This document shows positions 44,500 to 51,483 of a stretch of DNA of 51,483 nt, piece after piece. The stretch's first letter is position 1, and every line of letters starts with the position of its first letter. The DNA is from Nitrospinota bacterium (GTDB taxonomy: Bacteria > Nitrospinota > Nitrospinia > Nitrospinales > VA-1): contig WAHY01000002.1 in assembly GCA_009873635.1 (NCBI GenBank), positions 1-51,483 of the forward strand. Reading direction: 5' to 3'. A model generated the notes under the pieces. The model made no database searches. It saw only the letters and a list, made by a program, of their open reading frames with translations, and was not told where the DNA came from. The translations under genes and the position numbers were made by a program.

Positions 44500-45198
44500 C
44501 TGTAGTTCTATTAATTCCTTGATGCCTTTATCGGCCAGTTTAAGGAGCCCATCCAGTTGTTTGTCATTAAATGGTTCCTGTTCGGCGGTTCCCTGTATTT
44601 CGACATATCCTCCTGATCCGGTCTTAACTATATTTAAATCAACTTCAGCGTTTGAGTCTTCCGAGTAGTCCAGATCAAGCACTTTTTTATTATTGACAAT
44701 GCCTACACTGATTGCGGCTACATAATCTAAGATGGGAAGCTCATTAATCAACTTTTCCTTTTTCAATTTTTTAAGGGCCATTACCATTGCCATGAAAGCG
44801 CCGGTTATGGAAGCACAACGAGTTCCACCATCAGCCTGAATCACATCACAGTCGAGCCAGATGGTACGCTCACCTAGTTTTTCAAGGTCTATGACTGTGC
44901 GGAGTGAACGTCCGATGAGACGTTGGATTTCCTGTGTTCTTCCCGACAACTTTCCACGCGATGCTTCCCTTGGACTTCTTACATTGGTTGAAGAAGGGAG
45001 CATTGAGTATTCTGCAGTAACCCAGCCACTGTTTTTTCCCCTGAGGAAGGAAGGGACTTTTTCTTCTACCGTGGCTGCGCAAATGACTTTTGTATTACCC
45101 ATCTGGATGAGAACTGAACCTGCCGGGTGCATGGTGTAATTTTTAACGACTTTAACTTTTCGGCACATATTGTGGGCGCGGCCTTGGTTTCTGGACAT
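44482..45198 (-). CDS. rph: Ribonuclease PH
   Basis: Phosphorolytic 3'-exoribonuclease that trims tRNA precursors. The family start [19 protein letters not shown]-like segment, [28 protein letters not shown] with phosphate-binding arginines, and the [14 protein letters not shown] motif are present. Length 238 is normal. It converges on nth and shares terminator bases with it. Confidence 0.96.
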   Translation of the reverse strand: MSRNQGRAHNMCRKVKVVKNYTMHPAGSVLIQMGNTKVICAATVEEKVPSFLRGKNSGWVTAEYSMLPSSTNVRSPREASRGKLSGRTQEIQRLIGRSLRTVIDLEKLGERTIWLDCDVIQADGGTRCASITGAFMAMVMALKKLKKEKLINELPILDYVAAISVGIVNNKKVLDLDYSEDSNAEVDLNIVKTGSGGYVEIQGTAEQEPFNDKQLDGLLKLADKGIKELIELQKKTVG

Positions 45199-45421
45199 GG
45201 TATTCCTTGGAAAAGTGAGTGAATAGTTTGAAAATTATTGCATCGGGAAATATAAAAAGTGATTAAACTAGCAGTTATGAATCAATTTTTCAACTGCAGC
45301 TAATCTCGAATTTCATTATGAAGAAAACCCTGAAAGAATTATTCCCTGCTAAAAGTTACGGAAAGTACCCTGGTTAAAGACCCGAAAGCATTTGTTAGTT
45401 GCTTGTAACATATTCAATTAT

Positions 45422-45450
45422 TTGATAGTATTTGGACCATTCTTGATAAT
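45422..45450 (+). promoter_or_regulatory. Sigma-70-type promoter candidate for the bactofilin-TPR gene
   Basis: TTGATA (45422-45427), 17 bases, then GATAAT (45445-45450), 27 bases before the ATG at 45478. Confidence 0.5.
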
Positions 45451-45477
45451 AAACCTTTTGTTTTTCTTTGCTGGCTT

Positions 45478-47481
45478 ATGGACTCCTATTTTGAAAAAGG
45501 AATCAGGCTTAAGGGCACTCTCTGGGTAAAAGGAGCGGTTCGCTTTGATGGTGACTATGAAGGGGAGATTTACTCATCCGATCATTTTGTGGTTGGTAAG
45601 TCGGGCAAGATCCTTGGCAATATAAAAACCTGTAATGTAACCAATATGGGTTTTATTCAGGGCAACCTTTTTGCCGAAAATAAAGTAGTCCTGATGAATG
45701 ACAGCCGTTTGACCGGTGACATTTCAACGTATCATTTGATCATTGATGAGGGGTCCAATTTTGAGGGTCGTTGTAAGATGATCGACGAGCCCCCAAAAAC
45801 CGTAAAGGAGGAAATTGAAACACTGGAAAGGCCCGTTCCTAAATCGGTGAAGGTTGCCAAATCCCCTCCAGAGAAAACATCTAAACCCGATTCAAAACCT
45901 ATTTTTCCAGTAAAAAAGGCCGCCGGTATTGCAATTGCTGTTCTAGTAATAGCCGGGCTGACTTGGTTTTATCCGAGCAAAGAGGATAGACTGGGACCTT
46001 TGGTTAAAAAAGGTTATAGGCTTCTTTCTGAAAAAAAATATGAAGATGCTGAAGCAGTTTTGAAAAAGGCGCTGACCGTTTCTCGAGTTGAACCAAAAGT
46101 TTATGCGGGGCTGGGTGATATTTACTTTGAAGACAAGCTTTATAACGATGCATTGGCCCAGTTTCAAAGGGCCATTGATTTGAGTCCTGCGAATGCTGAA
46201 TATCGCATAAAACAGGCAAATGTATATTCCTCAAAGGGTCAAATAAAGGATGCGGTAAAGTCCTATAAACAGGCACTGGAGATTGACCCTAAGAGTGGAA
46301 CAGCTTTTTATAAAATGGGTCTTTTGTATCTTGGGCAGGAAGAACTTGAAAAAGCTCGTGAATCGCTTGAAATGAGTGTTGAGTTAAATGCAAGTGCATA
46401 TGAGCCTCATGAGTCGCTTAGTAAACTCTACTCATTACAAAAGAATTATGACAAGGCTCTTGTAGAAATTAAAGAAGCAATAAACCTTAAAAATGACAAG
46501 CCTGACTTACATCTGGCTTTGGGAAAACTACTTCTGGAAACAGGTAAGGAAGATGAATCTGTGGAGGCATTTAAAAAAGCGGCCAACTTGTTTCCGCAAA
46601 ACTTTCAAGCCCAAATTCGTATTGCTGACTGGTATTACACTAAAGGATTGCTGGATGAGTCGCTTGAAACTTATAAAGTCGCGGAGACTCTTGACTCAGA
46701 AAATCCTGTCGTGCAAGCGCGTTTAGGAAAAATTTATTCTGACAAGAATGAAAAGCAAAAAGCCAAACTTGCATTAGAAAAAGCTATAAAGCTAAACCCC
46801 AAGGACTCTCTCAGCCATTATCAACTGGGTAAACTGGTTTCCAGTGAAGGAAAATGGGGTCGTGCCCAATCTCTGCTGTCCAATGCTATTGCTCTGAACC
46901 CTGCTCATGGGCCTTCTCATTATGAATTGGGGATTGTGTTGTTGGCCAGGGAAAAACTGGATCCAGCCAGAGATTCATTTCAAAAAGCCCTGGACAAGGA
47001 ACCTGAAAACTCGGATTTTATTATGGGGTTGGTATTGGCAATGGTGGAAAAAAAAGAATTGGATGAATCTCTGGAACTCCTTCTTCCGGTTTCTCAAAAA
47101 GAACCAAATAACCCTAAAGTCTTTTTATCAATTTGTAATGTTTATACAAAAAAAGGATACTTTACAGTTGCCACCAAGCATTGCGAGAAATCTAATGAAC
47201 TTGATAAAGGCAACTATGAAGTTATGAACCGTCTGGCCTGGCTGTATGCAAAGAAAAAAAATAACCTTAAAAAAGCTTTTGATCTGTCAAGTCAGACATT
47301 GAAAGCTTTCCCTAAACGGCCTGAGTATATAGATACGCTTTCAGAAATTCATTATGTTCGGGGCGAGACTGATAAAGCTTTGGAAAAAATTCAGGAGGCC
47401 ATTAAGCTGGAGCCTAATAACCCCTATTACAAGCAGCAATTATGGAAGTTTAAGAATATAAAGCCTAATCCGCCTGCCTGA
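45478..47481 (+). CDS. Bactofilin-transmembrane-TPR fusion protein
   Basis: A 667-residue protein. Residues 1-103 are a short bactofilin-type right-handed beta-helix: SYFEKGIRLKGTLWVKGAVR, FDGDYEGEIYSSDHFVVGKSG and TCNVTNMGFIQGNLFAENKV resemble bactofilins, which polymerise at the membrane. A Pro/Lys linker leads to one transmembrane helix at 148-165, then about a dozen tetratricopeptide repeats to residue 655, each near 34 residues. The topology suggests a cytoplasmic bactofilin anchoring a periplasmic TPR scaffold, perhaps for cell-envelope assembly. No partner is known. Confidence 0.85.
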   Translation: MDSYFEKGIRLKGTLWVKGAVRFDGDYEGEIYSSDHFVVGKSGKILGNIKTCNVTNMGFIQGNLFAENKVVLMNDSRLTGDISTYHLIIDEGSNFEGRCKMIDEPPKTVKEEIETLERPVPKSVKVAKSPPEKTSKPDSKPIFPVKKAAGIAIAVLVIAGLTWFYPSKEDRLGPLVKKGYRLLSEKKYEDAEAVLKKALTVSRVEPKVYAGLGDIYFEDKLYNDALAQFQRAIDLSPANAEYRIKQANVYSSKGQIKDAVKSYKQALEIDPKSGTAFYKMGLLYLGQEELEKARESLEMSVELNASAYEPHESLSKLYSLQKNYDKALVEIKEAINLKNDKPDLHLALGKLLLETGKEDESVEAFKKAANLFPQNFQAQIRIADWYYTKGLLDESLETYKVAETLDSENPVVQARLGKIYSDKNEKQKAKLALEKAIKLNPKDSLSHYQLGKLVSSEGKWGRAQSLLSNAIALNPAHGPSHYELGIVLLAREKLDPARDSFQKALDKEPENSDFIMGLVLAMVEKKELDESLELLLPVSQKEPNNPKVFLSICNVYTKKGYFTVATKHCEKSNELDKGNYEVMNRLAWLYAKKKNNLKKAFDLSSQTLKAFPKRPEYIDTLSEIHYVRGETDKALEKIQEAIKLEPNNPYYKQQLWKFKNIKPNPPA

Positions 47482-47487
47482 TAGTTT

Positions 47488-48429
47488 TTATAAAACCCCT
47501 GCGCCTTTTAGTCCAATATAAGCAAAATAAAACATTAGCAAAACTAACCCTTTTGCTTTCCCCAATGAATGTTTTCCGAAAGCAATCATAGCCACCAGAA
47601 CAATAGTGATAACGGTAGCGATAACCAGGTCAGGCTGAATAGGCTCCTTGATCTGCAACGGATGAATCGTTGCTGTCAGGCCTAGAACCATCAGGATGTT
47701 GAAGATATTACTTCCAAAAATATTTCCAATCGCCATTTCACTATGTCCTCGTTTTGCTGCGATAACAGATGAAACAATTTCAGGGAGACTGGTTCCTATA
47801 GCAACGATGGTGATGCCTATAAACCATTCACTGATTCCCAGGCTTCTGGCTACCCCTACACCCCCTTCGACTAATAACTTTGCACCACCGACCAAAAGTG
47901 TCAGTCCCAGTACAATAAGCGCGAACTGGAATGCAGGCCCTTTTCCTGAAAACAAATTTGATTCTTCTTCCGGTTCACCAGAAAAATCTTCTTTATGGCT
48001 GAGTGATCTCCATATATAGAGTCCCAAAAGGCAAACCATAAAAAAACCTTCGTAACGATTAATCTCCAGATTCCACGCAATCAAAACAATTAATAGAGAT
48101 GCCAGTAAAAGTGGAGGTGACTCCCGATTTAGCCGATCAGGTGCGATCGTCATAGTAGAAATAAGAGCTGTAAGTCCAAGGACGAGGCCAATGTTAGCTA
48201 CATTACTTCCAATAACATTGCCCATAGCAAGCTCCGAGGTGCCGTCTAATGCAGCAAGAACGGCAACCGCCAGTTCTGGAGCGGAGGTTCCAAAAGCGAC
48301 AACGGTGGCACCAATTATAAAAGGGCTTATCTGCAACACTCGAGCAAGGCGAACACTGCCTGTTACTAAAAAATTTCCGCCATAATATAAAAGTGCCAGT
48401 CCGGCAGCTATTTTTATTAGATCAAGCAA
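47488..48429 (-). CDS. Na+/Ca2+ exchanger family protein (YrbG-like)
   Basis: CaCA superfamily cation antiporter with about ten spans over 313 residues. Both alpha repeats are present: GTSAPELAV (47-55) with GNVIGSNVANIGLVLG (70-85), and later GTSLPEIVSSV with GNIFGSNIFNILMVLG. The acidic loop between halves is short. It converges on the bactofilin-TPR gene. Ion specificity is not shown by sequence alone. Confidence 0.92.
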   Translation of the reverse strand: MLDLIKIAAGLALLYYGGNFLVTGSVRLARVLQISPFIIGATVVAFGTSAPELAVAVLAALDGTSELAMGNVIGSNVANIGLVLGLTALISTMTIAPDRLNRESPPLLLASLLIVLIAWNLEINRYEGFFMVCLLGLYIWRSLSHKEDFSGEPEEESNLFSGKGPAFQFALIVLGLTLLVGGAKLLVEGGVGVARSLGISEWFIGITIVAIGTSLPEIVSSVIAAKRGHSEMAIGNIFGSNIFNILMVLGLTATIHPLQIKEPIQPDLVIATVITIVLVAMIAFGKHSLGKAKGLVLLMFYFAYIGLKGAGVL

Positions 48430-48696
48430 TAAATACCTCGGATAAATGCGGATAATTGCCCACCAGGGTGGGAAGGAAATAGCAACCCATCAGCTGTGGG
48501 CAGCAACCAGCAGAAGTGTGTTTAGTCCGGGCAACTCTTTGTTCACCTGATAATCAGTATTTCACCAATTAAAAAGGTGAAGTGAAGAGATACCATACGT
48601 GGAAGGTAATTATCAACCCACTTGACTTGAAACAAATAGCAGGTCAGCGTTAAGGCAATAGATTTAAAAGAAGAATTGGCTATACTTTGTCAGTAT

Positions 48697-49671
48697 TTAA
48701 CGTATAAATGATTTAGAAAATCCTGCTCTGGACAACTTTTCCTGGGTTATACGTGCTTTTTCTTTGTTGGGAAATACGCCCAGTTGAACCATGTAGGTTT
48801 TTACAGGAACTTCAGCCTTGTGCGATTCTGACAGAAAGCCCTTTATGCTCAGGTTGTCCTGCGCTTTCTGAGTATCCTTTAGAGATTTAAATTGACCAAC
48901 TTTCAAGCTGAATGATTTTTTGGAATTCTGGAAATAAGAAGCATCGTATCCTTTTCTGGTAAGTTCTTTTAACTTATTAGCACCGGCTTTTTTATTGGCA
49001 AAATTTCCAACTGTAACAACATAGCGGCTTAATTTCTTTGATTGTGTTTGAATAGAAGGAGAAAAGCCTTTGCTTTTAAGTTTTTTGACAAGCGTATCCG
49101 CATTTTGTTTAACTCCGAATGCACCAACTTGAATATAAAACTTGGAGCTTTCACTTTTTAAAGCGGGCGCTGTTTTTTTAGGAGTGGATTTTGGCTTGGG
49201 GGCTGACGCTATTTTTTCTTTTAAAGGAGTTTTCTTTACCTTTTTAACAGGAGGAGGGGAACTCTTGGTCTTCGGCTCTTTGATAAAAGGGTTTTCAAGC
49301 GGCTTTACAGGACTTGTGGACTGTGGAATGGGCAGACTGGATGCGCTGGACCCATCTTCGACTACAGGTACTTGTTTTGCCAGTTTTTCTTCTGCCGTCT
49401 CAGTGACTTCCGTTACCGTTTCATTTTTAGGTTCATTAGGAACCTGGTTATTAACCTGAAAATAAACCAGGCCTAACAGGCCGATACCGATCATCGAAAT
49501 AGAAAGCATACGCGAATTCTTTGACCTGATCTTTTTTTCCGCTTCCATTTCTGCTTCAATTTCGGCATCTTCAATGAGATCATCAATTCGCTTTTGGTAT
49601 TTTGTGGTTTCCTCAAGAGGCTGGCTGCTTTCCTCGAAAGGTAATGTTTTCTGTTCTTTTGTTTCCAGCAT
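48697..49671 (-). CDS. Double SPOR-domain membrane protein
   Basis: A 324-residue bitopic protein: an acidic cytoplasmic N-terminus, a span at about 55-71, a Pro/Lys/Ser-rich periplasmic linker, and two SPOR domains (about 176-250 and 251-324). Each holds two half-motifs of the form Y-x-V-x-V/L-G-x-F (FYIQVGAF at 178, YVVTVGNF at 217, SLKVGQF at 255, YMVQLGVF at 293). SPOR domains bind denuded glycan strands at the division septum, so a cell-wall or division role is likely. Two such domains in tandem are uncommon. Confidence 0.87.
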   Translation of the reverse strand: MLETKEQKTLPFEESSQPLEETTKYQKRIDDLIEDAEIEAEMEAEKKIRSKNSRMLSISMIGIGLLGLVYFQVNNQVPNEPKNETVTEVTETAEEKLAKQVPVVEDGSSASSLPIPQSTSPVKPLENPFIKEPKTKSSPPPVKKVKKTPLKEKIASAPKPKSTPKKTAPALKSESSKFYIQVGAFGVKQNADTLVKKLKSKGFSPSIQTQSKKLSRYVVTVGNFANKKAGANKLKELTRKGYDASYFQNSKKSFSLKVGQFKSLKDTQKAQDNLSIKGFLSESHKAEVPVKTYMVQLGVFPNKEKARITQEKLSRAGFSKSFIR

Positions 49672-49852
49672 AATCGGTGGCCTTTTTAGTTAATATTTTG
49701 AGTTAAAATATAATCTGGTTTTATTTTGGGACAACTTAAGTTGTGAATGTTAGGATGTATCAGGAACAGGGCTTTTTACCCTTTTTGATTCCACTCAGTA
49801 GAAAATATATCTTATAACTCCTTAATTGTCAATAAGATAAGGAATCGTTGTC

Positions 49853-50758
49853 ATGGATCTGTCGGTTAACCTGGGCAGTTTACATTTGAAAAACCCGGTC
49901 ATAGCGGCATCGGGAACTTTTGGTTATGGACTGGAATATGGTTCGATTGTAGACCTGAATGCATTGGGTGGATTTTCGACAAAAGGGCTCTCATTAAAAC
50001 CTAAAACAGGAAATCCCGTTCCAAGGGTGATCGAAACTTCTTCAGGTATGCTCAATGCGATAGGTTTGGAGAATATAGGACTGGAGTCTTTCATAACCGA
50101 TAAACTGCCTCAGTTGGAGAAACTGAGCACCCGGATTATCGTAAACTTTTTTGGTGATACCACTGATGAGTATGTAGAGATGGCACGGGCTTTGTCTGAT
50201 GTGGAGCGATTGGATGCATTAGAGATGAATGTTTCCTGTCCAAATGTAGAAAAGGGAGGGTTGCAATTCAGTTCTGATCCGGAGGTTTTGACAGAGGTGG
50301 TTTCATTAGTGAAAAAAACGACGCGAAAGTTTTTGATCGTTAAGTTATCTCCCAACGTGACTGACATAACCTTACTGGCAAAGGCGGCAGAAGACGGAGG
50401 AGCCGATGCCTTGTCAGTGTGCAATACCTTTGTGGGGATGTCGATTGACTTGAAAACCAGAAAACCCCATCTTTCAAACAAGACCGGGGGACTTTCGGGG
50501 CCGGCGATTAAACCCCTTGCGTTAAATCTCGTATATAAAACTGCGCAGGCAGTCAACATCCCTGTTATTGGACTTGGAGGAATAGCAAGTGGTGATGATG
50601 CGGTTGAGTTTTTATTGGCTGGTGCTAAAGCGGTTCAGGTAGGAACGGCAAACTTTATCGACCCTGAAGCAACTATAAATGTGATAGACGGTATTCGTAA
50701 ATACTGTACATCGAATGGAATGAAGAGTGTTTCTGAAATAAAAATGAGTGAAGTCTAA
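49853..50758 (+). CDS. pyrD: Dihydroorotate dehydrogenase, class 1B
   Basis: Flavoenzyme of pyrimidine synthesis. Catalytic Cys C129 in EMNVSCPNVEKGG is characteristic of class 1, the 1B form working with a PyrK partner. IAASGTFGYG, the STKGLSLKPKTGNP loop and the FMN-binding GLGGIASGDDAVEFLLAGA are present. Length 301 is typical. No pyrK was seen in the window. Its stop is immediately followed by the convergent alr stop. Confidence 0.93.
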   Translation: MDLSVNLGSLHLKNPVIAASGTFGYGLEYGSIVDLNALGGFSTKGLSLKPKTGNPVPRVIETSSGMLNAIGLENIGLESFITDKLPQLEKLSTRIIVNFFGDTTDEYVEMARALSDVERLDALEMNVSCPNVEKGGLQFSSDPEVLTEVVSLVKKTTRKFLIVKLSPNVTDITLLAKAAEDGGADALSVCNTFVGMSIDLKTRKPHLSNKTGGLSGPAIKPLALNLVYKTAQAVNIPVIGLGGIASGDDAVEFLLAGAKAVQVGTANFIDPEATINVIDGIRKYCTSNGMKSVSEIKMSEV

Positions 50759-51483
50759 TCATTCTCCCAGGTAGAACCGGGGCACCCGTTTTCCTACATT
50801 GCAGAGAATTTCGTAAGGTATGGTTTTTCCTTTTTCTGCCATCTCCTCGACTGATATTACATTTCCCTCTTGTTCCCCAAACAAGACAACTTCATCCCCA
50901 GCCCGCACATCTTGAATTTCTGTAACATCAATGAGAGTCATATCCATACAGATATTCCCAATTTGTGGCGCACGTTTGCCCCGGATAAGGACTTCCATGT
51001 TGTTGGACAGGGTGCGGTGGAGTCCATCTGCATATCCGATTGGCAAAGTAGCTACAAGGCTTTCCCTTTGAGTTGTATAGCTGCCTGAATAACTGATGGG
51101 TTGCCCTTTTGCTATTGCTTTGACGAGAATGACCTGGCTTTTCCATTGCATGACAGGTTGGAAGGGCTTTTCTTCACAGTTTACAAATGATCGCAAGGAG
51201 GGAGAGGGTAGAGCACCGTAAAGAATGAGCCCTGGTCTTACCATGTTGAAATGGCTTTCAGGGAATTTAAACAAGGCAGAAGTATTAGCGCAATGGAGAA
51301 TTGGGATATTTTCTTTTTCCAGCATGGGTAATACGGAACGAAACTTTTCAAGTTGAACTAGAGTGAAGGAAGGATCTTCATCATCGGCAGAGGAAAAATG
51401 GGTGGAGACACCTTCAATTTTCAGATTTGGCAAACTGCGAATACTATCTAGAAGTGCTGCCAAATTTTCAGGGGTGACTCCCA
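50759..51483 (-). CDS. alr: Alanine racemase, C-terminal part (cut by window end)
   Basis: PLP enzyme giving D-alanine for peptidoglycan. The visible 241 residues (frame open to the window edge, beginning GVTPENL) include VSTHFSSADDED, MVRPGLILYG, the catalytic-base Tyr in PISYSGSYTTQ, YADGLHRTL, and GNICMDMTLIDVT. The N-terminal PLP-lysine part lies beyond 51483. The C-terminus ends beside pyrD with no gap between the two stops. Confidence 0.93.
   Translation of the reverse strand, partial: GVTPENLAALLDSIRSLPNLKIEGVSTHFSSADDEDPSFTLVQLEKFRSVLPMLEKENIPILHCANTSALFKFPESHFNMVRPGLILYGALPSPSLRSFVNCEEKPFQPVMQWKSQVILVKAIAKGQPISYSGSYTTQRESLVATLPIGYADGLHRTLSNNMEVLIRGKRAPQIGNICMDMTLIDVTEIQDVRAGDEVVLFGEQEGNVISVEEMAEKGKTIPYEILCNVGKRVPRFYLGE

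Overview
This is a 51.5 kb stretch of a low-GC, gene-dense bacterial chromosome. No rRNA operon, phage, insertion sequence or CRISPR array is visible. The mix suggests a Gram-negative, free-living, possibly marine bacterium near the Nitrospinota or deltaproteobacterial-type lineages: a TonB-dependent B12 receptor, periplasmic lipoprotein cytochrome c, LL-diaminopimelate aminotransferase, phosphatidylserine synthase/decarboxylase, bactofilin-TPR and SPOR proteins. That placement is an inference from gene content only.

Region by region. 0-4.5 kb: the end of an unknown gene, an orphan chemoreceptor tail and a strong terminator, then a tight plus-strand operon (tmk, ubiX, a cysteine desulfurase, thiI) converging on folK. 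4.6-15.8 kb: dapL, then a long minus-strand vitamin B12 salvage cluster. It reads, in transcription order: cobalamin riboswitch, btuF, btuD, btuC, cobQ, second cobalamin riboswitch, btuB, cobO, a 25-residue-repeat calcium-binding-type protein, a cytochrome c lipoprotein, and a cobT that is broken by an internal out-of-frame deletion. 15.8-20.4 kb (minus): serine esterase, CCA/poly(A) nucleotidyltransferase, MinD-type ATPase, very acidic membrane-anchored protein. 20.7-26.6 kb (plus): glycosyltransferase, M50 protease, trpS, ileS, lspA. 26.6-31.1 kb: small proteins (ABM, a DJ-1/PfpI protein lacking its cysteine, YajQ), gdhA, YdcZ-type and SemiSWEET transporters. 31.6-39.6 kb: a frameshifted cyclic-nucleotide-binding protein, initiator tRNA-Met, ferredoxin, a lone oligopeptide-type binding protein, an FMN-binding split-barrel protein, TPR protein, a three-piece ornithine aminotransferase pseudogene, and a PCP_red-chlorite-dismutase fusion. 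39.8-43.6 kb (minus): accD, pssA, psd, ilvC, ilvN as one compact block. 43.8-51.5 kb: nth, rph, a bactofilin-TM-TPR fusion, a Na+/Ca2+ exchanger family protein, a double-SPOR protein, pyrD, and alr cut by the window end.

How it works together. The B12 block would import corrinoid across the outer membrane (BtuB) and inner membrane (BtuFCD), adenosylate it (CobO) and amidate the ring (CobQ). The damaged cobT implies that the lower-ligand step is lost, supplied elsewhere, or misassembled here. Three genes are interrupted in the window (cobT, the cNMP-binding gene, the ornithine aminotransferase). This means either genuine decay or local indel errors in the assembly; raw reads would decide.
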